Source: Chloroflexi bacterium AL-N1 (GTDB taxonomy: Bacteria; Chloroflexota; Chloroflexia; Chloroflexales; Roseiflexaceae). From it: DNA of 64,000 nt. Below the pieces are notes generated by a model that made no database searches, was not told the DNA's origin, and was given only the letters and a program-made list of their open reading frames with translations. Made by a program: the position numbers and the translations under genes. Numbering within the stretch: the stretch's first letter is position 1; every line of letters starts with the position of its first letter. The DNA lies in assembly GCA_013122435.1 (NCBI GenBank), contig WYDT01000010.1, forward strand, positions 62,001 to 126,000, in the 5' to 3' direction. Shown in pieces: positions 25,242-34,218 of this stretch.

Positions 25242-26495
25242 ATGACATCCACGCCAGACAATCCGCTTCAGAATGCACAGCGACAGTTTGATATCGCTGC
25301 CGACTTACTCGATCTTGACTCTGGACTTCGTAGTATTCTGCGTTCCCCACAGCGTCAACTTGCCGTAAATTTCCCTGTTAGAATGGACGACGGACATATT
25401 GAAGTGTTTTCAGGTTTTCGTGTTCAACATAATATTACCCGTGGCCCTGCGAAAGGTGGCATCCGTTACCATCCTGATGTGACACTCGAAGAGGTGCGGG
25501 CGCTGGCGATGTGGATGACGTGGAAGTGTGCAACGGTGAATATCCCCTTTGGTGGTGCCAAAGGTGGTGTGATTGTTGATCCCAAGCAGCTTTCACGTGG
25601 TGAGCTAGAGCGCCTGTCACGGCGTTATGCAACGGAAATAGCGATTATCATTGGTCCTGAGAAGGACATCCCCGCACCTGATATCGGGACAACTCCTGAG
25701 GTGATGGCCTGGATCATGGACACCTATTCGATGCACCGGGGGCATACTGTTCCTGCAGTTGTCACTGGCAAACCAATCAACATTGGTGGTTCCGAGGGGC
25801 GTGCAGAGGCAACTGCCAGCGGTCTGGTGTACACGTTACGCGAGGCGTCTGAGGCAATCGATCTCAACATCACCGAGTCGCGTGTGGTGATTCAAGGCTT
25901 CGGTAATGCCGGTGCCAATATCGCGCGTATGCTTGACGATCTGGGGGCAACTGTTATTGCGGCGAGCGATAGCAGTGGGGGCGTGTATAATCCGCAGGGA
26001 TTATCGATTGAAACCTTGCTGGCCCATAAAGCACGTACCGGGCAACTGTCCGACTTTGTGGAGGCAGATCGAGTAACACAGGAGGAGTTGCTTGAGTTGG
26101 ACTGTGATATTCTCGTGCCGGCTGCGCTCGAAAATCAGATTACTGGTCGTAACGCTAGCCGTATCAAAGCGCGTATTGTTGGTGAAGCGGCGAACGGACC
26201 GACCACACCCGATGCCGATGCCATTATGTTTGATCGTGGCATTTTTGTCATTCCTGATGTGTTAGCTGGGGCCGGTGGTGTGACCGTGAGTTATTTTGAG
26301 TGGGTTCAGAGTTTGCAAGAGTTTTTCTGGACTGAGCGTGAGGTGAATGCCCAGCTTGAACGCGTAATCGTTAATGCGTTCCACGAAGTCTTGCAACAAT
26401 CACAGGAGCGTAAAGTCAATATGCGTACGGCTGCGTATATTCAAGCGGTCGATCGTGTGTCACGTGCGACGCTCACCCGTGGTATCTATCCCTAA
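25242..26495 (+). CDS. gdhA: Glu/Leu/Phe/Val dehydrogenase, glutamate dehydrogenase type (paralogue 1)
   Basis: Interconverts glutamate and 2-oxoglutarate plus ammonia with NAD(P). The 417-residue protein has the substrate-binding GPAKGGIRYHPDV (about residues 65-77), the catalytic lysine segment NIPFGGAKGGVIVDP (about 97-111), and the Rossmann motif VVIQGFGNAGANIAR (about 212-226). It starts with GAGGAGGT before the ATG and ends at a strong terminator, so it is monocistronic. A clear paralogue lies at 57217-58482 near glnA and amt. Cofactor preference cannot be read reliably. Confidence 0.93.
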   Translation: MTSTPDNPLQNAQRQFDIAADLLDLDSGLRSILRSPQRQLAVNFPVRMDDGHIEVFSGFRVQHNITRGPAKGGIRYHPDVTLEEVRALAMWMTWKCATVNIPFGGAKGGVIVDPKQLSRGELERLSRRYATEIAIIIGPEKDIPAPDIGTTPEVMAWIMDTYSMHRGHTVPAVVTGKPINIGGSEGRAEATASGLVYTLREASEAIDLNITESRVVIQGFGNAGANIARMLDDLGATVIAASDSSGGVYNPQGLSIETLLAHKARTGQLSDFVEADRVTQEELLELDCDILVPAALENQITGRNASRIKARIVGEAANGPTTPDADAIMFDRGIFVIPDVLAGAGGVTVSYFEWVQSLQEFFWTEREVNAQLERVIVNAFHEVLQQSQERKVNMRTAAYIQAVDRVSRATLTRGIYP

Positions 26496-26524
26496 ACCAT
26501 TCGGTCTGTTTGTCTGATTGTAAT

Positions 26525-26560
26525 GCCGAGAGCTTGTACTAACAGGATCTCGGCTTTTTG
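26525..26560 (+). terminator. Terminator of gdhA
   Basis: Perfect seven-base stem GCCGAGA / TCTCGGC followed by TTTTTG. Confidence 0.88.
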
Positions 26561-26625
26561 TTATTGCGGGTTGGATATTGATAATACTCTGTTCATCTTT
26601 TTGTCGCGCCATGGGCCATAAGTGC

Positions 26626-26634
26626 TGGTATGAT
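26626..26634 (+). promoter_or_regulatory. Extended -10 promoter immediately before yraN
   Basis: TGG-TATGAT ends six bases before the ATG at 26641, with no ribosome binding site between them; a leaderless transcript is the simplest reading. Confidence 0.45.
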
Positions 26635-26640
26635 TCAGCT

Positions 26641-27015
26641 ATGACACACACACGTAAACGCCTGGGCGATTTTGGTGAACAGGTAGCTAAAGCACATCTC
26701 ATCCGCAAAGGGATGTCATTCATCGCGCACCAGTGGCGTTGCTCAGAGGGTGAGATTGATCTGATTATGCGGGATGGTGCTGTGCTGGTCTTTGTCGAAG
26801 TGCGTACGCGTCGTAGTCATATCGTTGGGATCGCCGCTGAGTCTATCACACCACAAAAACAGGTGCGTCTGATCACACTTGCCTATACCTACCTCACCAC
26901 ATGTGTTGTCTCTCAGGAGGCTGCCTGGCGCATCGATGTTGTTACCGTTGAACTTGATCGACAGGGTCGTGTTGTGCAATGTCTCCATATCCTCCACGCG
27001 ATTGAAGAACACTAA
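26641..27015 (+). CDS. YraN family (UPF0102) endonuclease-like protein
   Basis: A 124-residue member of the YraN/UPF0102 family with the PD-(D/E)xK-like core: GDFGEQVAKAHLIRKGMSF (about residues 9-27), EGEIDLIMRDGAVLVFVEVRTR (about 35-57). The Asp and the ExK-like VEVR are where the restriction-endonuclease fold places its catalytic residues. Its substrate is uncertain; it is usually found next to rnhB or rpsP-type genes, which is not the case here. The start is chosen at the ATG giving MTHTRKRLGD; the longer frame is not conserved. Confidence 0.9.
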   Translation: MTHTRKRLGDFGEQVAKAHLIRKGMSFIAHQWRCSEGEIDLIMRDGAVLVFVEVRTRRSHIVGIAAESITPQKQVRLITLAYTYLTTCVVSQEAAWRIDVVTVELDRQGRVVQCLHILHAIEEH

Positions 27016-27186
27016 CCAGATTGGTTGTCGCCATTCATAACTTTGTCATCGCTCATTGCTATGCTGTATGCATAACGGCTAGTGTGGTGAGCGCAGGGTC
27101 GCACGAGGGTGAAAGTGATGGGATCTCTCGTACACTAGTCGTCCTGTTAAATAATGTGCCTGCATTCTCCTCGTGAGGCGCGAACT

Positions 27187-27750
27187 ATGATTACTATTCA
27201 CCCAACAGCTGAAGTCTCTCCGGAAGCACAGATTGGCGATGAAACACGTATCTGGCATAATGTGCAGGTGCGTGAACGGGTGCAGTTGGGGCAATGCTGT
27301 ATTGTCGGAAAAAATACCTATATCGATTTTGAGGTCGTCGTTGGCAACAACGTCAAAATTCAGAACAACTCCTCTCTGTACCATGGGTTGGCGATCGAAG
27401 ATGGTGTTTTTATTGGCCCACATGTTATTTTTACGAATGATCGTCTGCCACGTGCGATTAACCCCGATGGCTCCTTGAAGGATGCCAGTGATTGGGAAGT
27501 CGGACGGACGTTGGTGCAGTATGGAGCGTCTATTGGAGCAGGCACCATTGTTGTCACGGGCATAACCATCGGTTGTTGGGCGTTGGTAGGTGCCGGGGCA
27601 GTTGTCACGCACGATGTGCCGGATCACGCACTGGTGGTGGGCAACCCTGCCCGTGTGATCGGTTTTATCAGCGCGCGTGGAACTCGTTGTGCGACGCAAC
27701 AAGAAGCGATAACCTTAACGAACAGCGAACAGCTAGAGACGGAGCTTTAA
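27187..27750 (+). CDS. Left-handed beta-helix sugar N-acetyltransferase (WlbB/WbpD-like)
   Basis: Hexapeptide-repeat acyltransferase of 187 residues, with repeating V.I/L-G-x triads from residue 5 to about 160 (PEAQIGDETRIWHNVQV, VGKNTYIDFEVVVGNNV, ASIGAGTIVVTGITIG) and the end motif VVGNPARVIGFI. The best match by memory is UDP-2-acetamido-3-amino-2,3-dideoxy-glucuronate N-acetyltransferase. The start has GTGAGGCG upstream. A DegT aminotransferase starts two bases after its stop, so the two are coupled and probably build a 3-amino sugar for surface glycans. The dehydrogenase and oxidase steps are not in the window. Confidence 0.83.
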   Translation: MITIHPTAEVSPEAQIGDETRIWHNVQVRERVQLGQCCIVGKNTYIDFEVVVGNNVKIQNNSSLYHGLAIEDGVFIGPHVIFTNDRLPRAINPDGSLKDASDWEVGRTLVQYGASIGAGTIVVTGITIGCWALVGAGAVVTHDVPDHALVVGNPARVIGFISARGTRCATQQEAITLTNSEQLETEL

Positions 27751-27752
27751 CG

Positions 27753-28835
27753 ATGATTCCTATTGCACGACCCCTCATTGGGGATGAAGAAAAGGCGGCG
27801 GTGATGGCCGTCCTCGAAAGTGGACAGTTGGCGCAGGGGAGCCGTGTGGCAGAGTTTGAGCGTCGTTTTGCCGAGCGATGTGGCACTGTATTTGCTGTGG
27901 CTACCTCATCAGGGACGACTGCGCTGCATCTGGCGTTGTTGGCCCATGGCATTGGCCCAGGCGATGAAGTCATCACGACATCATTCTCATTTATTGCCAC
28001 AGCTAACAGTGTGTTGTTCACCGGCGCAAAACCAGTGTTTGCCGATATTGATCCAGCTACATACAACCTTGATGTTGACCATGTCGCACGACTCATTACG
28101 CCGCGTACCAAGGCTGTTATTCCGGTCCATCTCTATGGACATCCTGCGGATATGGGGCCATTGATGGAACTGGCTACTCAGCATGGCCTGGCGGTCGTTG
28201 AAGATGCCTGCCAAGCGCATGGAGCGCGGTATCGTGAGCGAACTGTTGGTACCTTTGGTGCGGGCTGCTTCTCATTTTATCCTACCAAAAACATGACCAG
28301 TGGTGAGGGTGGCATGGTGACCACGAATGATGAAATGATTGTGGAGCGGTTGCGGATGCTTCGGCAGCACGGGATGAATCGGCAATACCATCATGAGATG
28401 CTTGGCTTCAACTTTCGCCTGACCGATCTTCAGGCTGCTGTCGGTGTTGCTCAACTGGACAAACTTGATGATTGGACGGCGGCGCGGATCGCCAATGGCG
28501 GCTACTACACCACACATTTGCCGCAGGAGGTCGCTCCGATGGTCAGATCAGACTGTGAACATGTCTATCATCAATACACGCTTCGCATCCCCGGCGACCG
28601 TGATCAGGCGGTTGCGCTGCTTGCTGAACGAGGAGTACAGGCGCGTGTCTACTACCCCATGCCCATCCACAAACAGCCATTCTACCAGGATATGGGCTAT
28701 CACGATCAACTGCCACATGCCGAACGCGCCAGCCATCAGGTGTTGTCGATACCAGTGCATCCCTCGATCACTGCAGAAGAGCGCTCACAGGTTGTACAGG
28801 CAGTGAATGAGGTGCTGGAACTCGTAAGCGTATAA
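27753..28835 (+). CDS. DegT/DnrJ/EryC1/StrS sugar aminotransferase (WlbC/WbpE-like)
   Basis: PLP-dependent enzyme of 360 residues that aminates a keto-sugar nucleotide. Visible family signatures are LESGQLAQGSRVAEFE (about 21-36), ATSSGTTALHLAL (about 50-62), VIPVHLYGHPADM, VVEDACQAHGA (about 149-159) and the PLP lysine in SFYPTKNMTSGEGGM (about 173-187). The start is two bases after the acetyltransferase stop, supporting a dedicated two-gene operon for a 3-acetamido sugar. A terminator follows. Confidence 0.9.
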   Translation: MIPIARPLIGDEEKAAVMAVLESGQLAQGSRVAEFERRFAERCGTVFAVATSSGTTALHLALLAHGIGPGDEVITTSFSFIATANSVLFTGAKPVFADIDPATYNLDVDHVARLITPRTKAVIPVHLYGHPADMGPLMELATQHGLAVVEDACQAHGARYRERTVGTFGAGCFSFYPTKNMTSGEGGMVTTNDEMIVERLRMLRQHGMNRQYHHEMLGFNFRLTDLQAAVGVAQLDKLDDWTAARIANGGYYTTHLPQEVAPMVRSDCEHVYHQYTLRIPGDRDQAVALLAERGVQARVYYPMPIHKQPFYQDMGYHDQLPHAERASHQVLSIPVHPSITAEERSQVVQAVNEVLELVSV

Positions 28836-28861
28836 CAAACACAGATTATTTCCCGGACGAA

Positions 28862-28890
28862 GGACGAGTGGCAGTAGCCCTCGTCTTTTG
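28862..28890 (+). terminator. Terminator of the sugar operon
   Basis: GACGAG / CTCGTC stem followed by TTTTGT. Confidence 0.65.
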
Positions 28891-29219
28891 TATGACTCTG
28901 TAGTTTCCAGAGGCTCATGGTACATTTATGTGTAATAGATCAATCAATAGTAAGCTTCTGAAAGCGTTATATCTACCATACTAGTGGGACAATACTACCA
29001 CGCCAATCGACTCTGTAGACAATTAAACTTCATTACGGCAAACAGCGTGTTGTAGTAACGCTTATGGTTTCAAAGTGCCTCCAAGTTAAAAGGCTCTCCT
29101 GTCGTCTTATTGACAAAACATTTATGTAAGCAAAATCCAAAGCTAAATCTCCTTCTCCAGTTGCTTCTTTCTGCACAGCGATCGTTGTAATCTATCCAAG
29201 CCTCTTTGTAACTGTAGAA
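28891..29219. other. Intergenic region at the left edge of the accessory island
   Basis: About 330 bp with no open frame worth calling and no clear promoter or tRNA. It marks the change from core genes to the accessory genes that follow. Confidence 0.5.
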
Positions 29220-30485
29220 ATGCAGAAAGATATCTTTATTGTGAATACGAATAATAAGAACGCTACTCCCTTATTTGGCTTGCTCAGTGCTGAATTTCTT
29301 TCTTTGTTGGGTAATCAGATCACGGCAGTTGCCATACCAGTACTCGTGTTAGAGTACACACATTCACCGATTGCAGCAGGCTTTGCCGGTGCAGGTGCGG
29401 TTTTACCAATTGTATTCTCTGCGCTCATCGGTGGACGCATAATTGATACGTTTGGTGCAGTAAAATCGAGTTTCGGAGCAGATTTAATGAGCTTTCTCTC
29501 TGTGCTGGTGCTGCCATTGGCCCTGATTCATTTTACCGATATTCCAGTGATTACTATTTTCTTTCTGGTCTTTTTGGGTGCACTTTTTGACCCTACGGGA
29601 GTAACTGCACGCCAAACGATGCTTCCTGAGCCTGTTCGGCTCTCAAAGCGTGATCTGGGTCAAATCAATGGATATAGGGGCGCGCTCGAGAATGGAGCCG
29701 ATCTGCTTGGTCCTGCGATAAGAGGTTTATTGATCGCCATTATTGGCATTGTAAATACGTTTTTTATTAACGCAGCGAGTTTTTGGGCCTGTGCAATGAT
29801 TTTGTATATAACCGTTCCAGATAAAACGACATTACACTAAAAGAACGTAGCAGTTGGCTTACTTTTAGGTGTTCGGTATATAATAGGTAATCATCAACTT
29901 AGAGCAATGTCTTTGATGGGAATAACATCCTCATTTGTATTGCTACCGTTTCTTGGATTACTGTTGCCTGTGTTTATTACTCAGAACTTTGATAGTCCCA
30001 TGTGGCTGGGTATCTGCCTCTCTGCTTTTGGTGGAGCGGCTACTCTGGGTGCGTTGCTTTTCAAACAACTTGAGCATCTTTTTTCTCGCACGACTGTGTA
30101 CTATAGTAGGTTTCTCCTGACCGCGCTGTCCATTATGACCTTTTCTTTCGTTGATACGATTTCCGGCATCATTGGTCTCGCAATATGGGCGGGCCTGCTC
30201 CTTGGCGCTGATAATCCATTAGAGCAGACGGTGCTCCAGGAAGTTGTGCCGAAAAATATCGCCGGACAGGTTTTTACATCATCTGGAGCTTTTCGTTTTG
30301 TCACCGGGCCGATTGGGTTGTTACTTGCTGGTGTGCTGGTTGAGTCGGCAGGCGTACAGGCCGTTTTCGTCGGTGCAGGCGCTCTGTTACTGGTCGCTGC
30401 ACTGATTCTGGGTTGCCCCTCTATCAGCTACAGCAGTATGAGCTACACATCAGCAAAAGGTCATTGTAGTTGTGTTGGATCTTAA
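29220..30485 (+). pseudogene. MFS transporter interrupted by one in-frame stop
   Basis: A major-facilitator exporter of about 421 codons, of the macrolide-efflux-like group (MFS_3 style: LFGLLSAEFLSLLGNQITAVAIPVLV at the N-terminus, PIAAGFAGAGAVLPIVFSALIGGRIID later). A TAA at 29838-29840 splits it, but the frame stays the same on both sides and the protein continues with VGLLLGVRYIIGNHQLRAMS, the standard segment at the start of the second half. So this is one nonsense mutation and not two genes. It may be a young pseudogene, a read-through gene or a sequence error. The last ~25 residues look unusual (Ser/Cys-rich). Confidence 0.8.
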
Positions 30486-30526
30486 GGTACAACAGGAAGT
30501 AGGTTTTTGACAAGGAAGGAACGCAT

Positions 30527-31033
30527 ATGCCTACGCGTCACGTGTACTCGTTGGATTTATCGATCTTGGATCGACTCTGTGTGCCAGTGGCAAACGCTGA
30601 CTTGTCCTTAGCAATTGCTCATCATATTGATGTTCGGGTGTTAGCCGAACTAATGCTTGATGCTTACCGTGGAACAATTGATGATGATGGTGAAACGCTG
30701 GATGATGCACTCATTGAAGTGCAGACCTACTTGTCAGGGGAACGTGGTGTGGTGCCACTGCTGGATGATTCGTACATGGCCTTTATGGAACGGGCGATGG
30801 TTGGTGTGTGCCTCGTTGGTGAATGGAGTGCGAAACAACGACCTCTGATTACCTATATCATGACAGGTTCAGACTGTAAGGGTCTGGGTATAGGTCAGCA
30901 CTTGCTATGGGCCACCCTCTGTCGGTTAGCCGAACACGGTTACTTTGAAGTGTTGGCGGTCATCACCGAAGGAAATACATCGTCGGAGCGACTGTTTAGT
31001 CGAATGGGGTTTGTGCGAGCCAGAGATGTTTGA
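30527..31033 (+). CDS. GNAT-family N-acetyltransferase
   Basis: A 168-residue acetyltransferase. The acetyl-CoA-binding motif A reads SDCKGLGIGQHLLW (about residues 118-131; usual R/Q-x-x-G-x-G/A) and motif B is SSERLFSRMGFVRAR (about 152-166). AAGGAAGGA upstream supports the start. It follows the broken MFS gene by 41 bp and is the first of three GNAT genes in 3 kb. The acceptor substrate is unknown. Confidence 0.82.
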   Translation: MPTRHVYSLDLSILDRLCVPVANADLSLAIAHHIDVRVLAELMLDAYRGTIDDDGETLDDALIEVQTYLSGERGVVPLLDDSYMAFMERAMVGVCLVGEWSAKQRPLITYIMTGSDCKGLGIGQHLLWATLCRLAEHGYFEVLAVITEGNTSSERLFSRMGFVRARDV

Positions 31034-31165
31034 ATAGACACCGCCTACGTGTCGTGGCAGCAGGCAACAGATACCTTGTGGACACTCCCAGTCCGCCGTT
31101 CAAGCAGCGGGAATATTCCGGTGGTTCTGTGGCTCAGATCAATTATACTTTGAGAAAGGAAACAC

Positions 31166-31690
31166 ATGTTTACCCTGTCTAGCGCTGATGAAACTGTGGC
31201 CTATCGACATCTTGAAGATCTGATAGCACTTTTAGCAGACTCGGTTGCAGGAGGCGCATCCATAGGGTTTCTACACACCTCAGCGAGAGAAGAGTTTGAA
31301 CATTCTTGGAAGAATGTGTTTGCTGAACTTTCGACGGGCGTGCTGATTCTCATCATTGCGTTGAATGAACAAGGGCGTGTGGTTGGGTCGGCTCAATTAG
31401 CTCTGTCACACAAAGCGAATGGACGCCATCGGGCCGAGGTTCAAAAGGTGCTGGTGCATAGCGATTGTCGAGGGAAAGGTTTGGGCCGAAAGCTTATGAC
31501 AGTGATTGAGGATGTGGCACGCGCAAATCAGATTACGCTTTTAGTTCTCGACACACTGGTGGGGAGTGTTGCTGAACAGATGTATGCAAAATTAGGCTAT
31601 CAAAAGGCTGGTGAAATACCCTCGTATGCTGCTGCTCCTGATGGGGTACTCTATCCCACAGCACTTTTTTATAAGCTACTGGAGTCGTGA
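31166..31690 (+). CDS. GNAT-family N-acetyltransferase
   Basis: A 174-residue acetyltransferase with a clear motif A, VQKVLVHSDCRGKGLGRKLM (about residues 92-111), and motif B AEQMYAKLGYQKAGEIPSYA (about 133-152). The ending DGVLYPTALFYKLL is typical of a group annotated as putative antibiotic or small-molecule acetyltransferases. AGAAAGGAAAC precedes the ATG. It is convergent with the TetR gene. Substrate unknown. Confidence 0.85.
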   Translation: MFTLSSADETVAYRHLEDLIALLADSVAGGASIGFLHTSAREEFEHSWKNVFAELSTGVLILIIALNEQGRVVGSAQLALSHKANGRHRAEVQKVLVHSDCRGKGLGRKLMTVIEDVARANQITLLVLDTLVGSVAEQMYAKLGYQKAGEIPSYAAAPDGVLYPTALFYKLLES

Positions 31691-31751
31691 TGTGTCGTGT
31701 TTGCACTGGTTTGTGAGAGTCGGTTACAGCGTTTCTGGGAACTTATTTCCA

Positions 31752-32375
31752 CTAGCCCAAGACATGATTGATCTTGCTAGCAGGTCCGTCCACACTCGAT
31801 AACATCTGAGCTACCCCCTCAAGCAATAGGGCCACCACCTGATCGGCGTGCTTGTCGATGGGAATAGGGTACTTGCTATCGCGTTGTAACCCTGCGCCAC
31901 AGATGGCCCAACTTATCATTGTTGCAATCGTCTCAAGATGCAGCAGTTGTATCTCACTCGTTTGATGCGTGTGGTGGAGCCAACTCAACACATACGTTTG
32001 TAGTTCATCGCGCACAGTCGACGAAAACCACTCTTTGATTTCTCTTTCGGGATTAAGCTGACAGTACGAATGAATGAGATAGTCAAACACAAGGCATGTC
32101 AGCGTTTTGAGGTTTGCCGCTGTAAGTGTAGCAGTAAGCGAGAGCTGGGCTGCTAACCGCTTCTGGAGTTCCTCCCGCATGAGGCTGTCCAGAAGGTCGT
32201 ATTTATCAATAAAATGAGTGTAAAACGTCGCACGATTGACGGTTGCGCGATCCGTAATGTCTTGGACGCTGATAGCCTGGAAGCGTTTCTCCATAAGTAA
32301 TGCGGCAAATGCCTCCTGAATGAGTTTGCGGGTACGCTTCACACGTGGGTCGTTGCTATTTACTGATTTTCCCAT
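31752..32375 (-). CDS. TetR-family transcriptional regulator
   Basis: A 207-residue repressor. The helix-turn-helix region is RTRKLIQEAFAALLMEKRF..ISVQDITDRATVNRATFYTHFIDKYDLL (about residues 14-62), with the typical R.TFY.HF. The C-terminal TetR_C_7-like domain is helical. The start is the ATG with GGAGGAAA upstream; the longer frame is not supported. It is divergent from the broken membrane-protein gene at 32558, which it may once have controlled. Confidence 0.88.
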   Translation of the reverse strand: MGKSVNSNDPRVKRTRKLIQEAFAALLMEKRFQAISVQDITDRATVNRATFYTHFIDKYDLLDSLMREELQKRLAAQLSLTATLTAANLKTLTCLVFDYLIHSYCQLNPEREIKEWFSSTVRDELQTYVLSWLHHTHQTSEIQLLHLETIATMISWAICGAGLQRDSKYPIPIDKHADQVVALLLEGVAQMLSSVDGPASKINHVLG

Positions 32376-32557
32376 GTATTTCCTCCAGCTATGACAAGTT
32401 CTTTGATAAATAACATTTTGTACCGTTTGTTGTCTAAGCAACGAACACATTGGTTTGCGGATTGATCTGCATTGGTGAATTCTCTACTATTGTAAGCAAC
32501 ACTTGTTGTTGTGACAACAACTGATGATTACACAGACAGTAAACAAGGATTTTTCAC

Positions 32558-32970
32558 ATGGCTACTTCAACACCAGCACAGACACGAGTTTGTCCGCCAG
32601 CCACATTCTTACGAAGGGTGTTGTTCTTTGATGCACTTATCGGTCTTATAGTATTCCTCTGGCATTGGCAAGTGGTCTCATATCGCCGTTCCTCGGTCTC
32701 CCTACAACATATTTGGTAATCAAGTTTGGTCTCTTTGGTTTATACGGTGTGTGGTTATTTCTCGCCTTGCGGCGCGACCCGATTCCAAAGTGGATCGGCT
32801 GGACGGCTATTGTGTGGAACACGGGAGTATTTGCTACCAGTCTGATGGTCCTTGTTCTTGGGCTGTACCCGATTACTACACTGGGCTGGTTATTCCTGAT
32901 GTCTATCGTTGTTGGCGCACCTGTGTTGAGTGCCGTGCAATACGTCGGTACACGACGGTATTATCGGTAG
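32558..32970 (+). pseudogene. Small membrane protein disrupted by a frameshift
   Basis: The first frame starts at an ATG at 32558 (MATSTPAQTR...TFLRRVLFFDALIGLI) and the continuation IPLALASGLISPFLGLPTTYLVIKFGL lies in another frame, from about 32653 to the stop at 32970. Joining them gives a four-helix membrane protein of about 137 residues. One missing base near 32644-32655 explains the break. Divergent from the TetR gene. Function unknown. Confidence 0.65.
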
Positions 32971-33021
32971 GAGTATATGCTACACTAGAGAAAAGAATCA
33001 TCCTGAAGAAATACCACAAGT

Positions 33022-33468
33022 ATGGCTATCAAGTTACGGCCTGTTACCAAAGCGAATTGGGTTCAATGTATTCGGCTAAAACTGGCACCCGACCAAGAAG
33101 GGTTGGTTGCACCAAATGTGGCCTCCATCGCCGAATCGAAGTTTGAGTCGGCAAATGAGCTACGTGCAATCTACCAAGATGAAACTATTGTCGGTTTTCT
33201 GGTGTATGCGCCGGAAACTGAGACAGACGAAACCGATCTGTACTGGCTTTTTCGCTTTATGATCGATGTGGCATATCAAAAGCAGGGGATTGGGAGGGCT
33301 GCGTTGGCGCTGGCTATCGATGAGATTACAGCACGTGGAGCGCGTAAGATCAATATTCCCTACTCACCGAAAAATCTGGTTGCAGCGAAACTTTATATGA
33401 GTTTTGGTTTTGTGTCTGTCGATATTGCTGATGATGGCGATATGATTGTGCAGAAGGTTGTTGGTTAG
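33022..33468 (+). CDS. GNAT-family acetyltransferase, SpeG/BltD-like
   Basis: A 148-residue acetyltransferase resembling diamine/spermidine acetyltransferases: IKLRPVTKANWVQCIRLKL at the N-terminus (about 3-21), FRFMIDVAYQKQGIGRAALALAI (about 77-99, acetyl-CoA site QKQGIG) and AAKLYMSFGFV (about 121-131). Polyamine acetylation is a guess from the family. The ribosome binding site is weak (GAAGAAAT). Confidence 0.83.
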   Translation: MAIKLRPVTKANWVQCIRLKLAPDQEGLVAPNVASIAESKFESANELRAIYQDETIVGFLVYAPETETDETDLYWLFRFMIDVAYQKQGIGRAALALAIDEITARGARKINIPYSPKNLVAAKLYMSFGFVSVDIADDGDMIVQKVVG

Positions 33469-33514
33469 CTGAATGCTGTAGATGATTGAAGTACAACTTC
33501 TCTTTGGAGGGCTT

Positions 33515-33769
33515 ATGTGGCTCTTATATCTTCGCTTTGATGATCAGGGTGCAGTAAAGACCTATCATGTTCGTACAGGAAGTAAATCAGATGTAGAGCA
33601 TCTTCTCTCACTTGCTGAACAGCATGGTCTATCTCCAACAGCGCGATTGGTCGAATATGCCGCTTTTATTGTAAGTGGGACCATTAAACTGAAGCCTATG
33701 ATGGTTCCCAACTTTCATTTCTATTTGCATGACGATTTTATTCATCGATGGCAAGCGGTTGATATGTAG
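33515..33769 (+). CDS. Hypothetical protein
   Basis: I do not recognise this 84-residue protein. It begins MWLLYLRFDDQGAVKTYHV and has no membrane segment or known motif. An excellent GGAGGGC site six bases before the ATG at 33515 decides the start over an upstream in-frame ATG. It lies 46 bp after the third GNAT gene and 48 bp before the tautomerase gene. Confidence 0.5.
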   Translation: MWLLYLRFDDQGAVKTYHVRTGSKSDVEHLLSLAEQHGLSPTARLVEYAAFIVSGTIKLKPMMVPNFHFYLHDDFIHRWQAVDM

Positions 33770-33817
33770 CTGCGCACTAAACAGTCGGATTGTACACTGT
33801 AGAAAGAAGGAGCACTG

Positions 33818-34203
33818 ATGCCCTATCTCCAACTTGATCTCCCAGAAAACTACTCACTCGAAACAAAGCAACGTCTTGCCCGCAGACTCGGCGATCTCTA
33901 CTGTGAAATAATGCAGGCCCGTGCAGGCATCGTGCACGTGGCTTTCCGCGAACTAGGCGATGGCCATTTGTACCGTACCGGACTCACCGAGCTGATGGCG
34001 GCGGGCTTTATCATGTGCGACATTCGCACTGGATGGCCACCAGAACAACGATTTGCACTTGCTCAGGCTATTGTAGAGGCATGTGGTGCAGAACTGGGGA
34101 CACCAGAGGGGGCTATACCGTGGAGTTCACGCAGCACACCGACGATGAGATTGTGCGTGATGGGAAGCTTTCTCCTGAGTGGAGCCCTGACGAGCGGGGG
34201 TAG
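33818..34203 (+). pseudogene. Tautomerase-superfamily protein with a frameshift at a G run
   Basis: The product starts MPYLQLDLPENYS; Pro right after the initiator Met is the catalytic base of the tautomerase superfamily. The family-like part runs to about residue 97. At the GGGGG run near 34106-34110 the natural continuation GYTVEFTQHTDDEIVRDGKL lies in another frame and ends at 34203, just before the next gene's ribosome binding site. The uninterrupted frame instead runs on to 34228 with an unrelated tail. A one-base loss or gain in the G run explains this, either real or a sequencing artefact. GAAGGAG precedes the ATG. Confidence 0.65.
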
Positions 34204-34218
34204 TGTGAGGAGGAATAT

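Noticed and set aside
29907..30485. Second MFS half as a separate gene
   Set aside because: It is in the same frame as the first half with a single TAA between, and the sequence before its ATG continues the transporter (GVRYIIGNHQLR).
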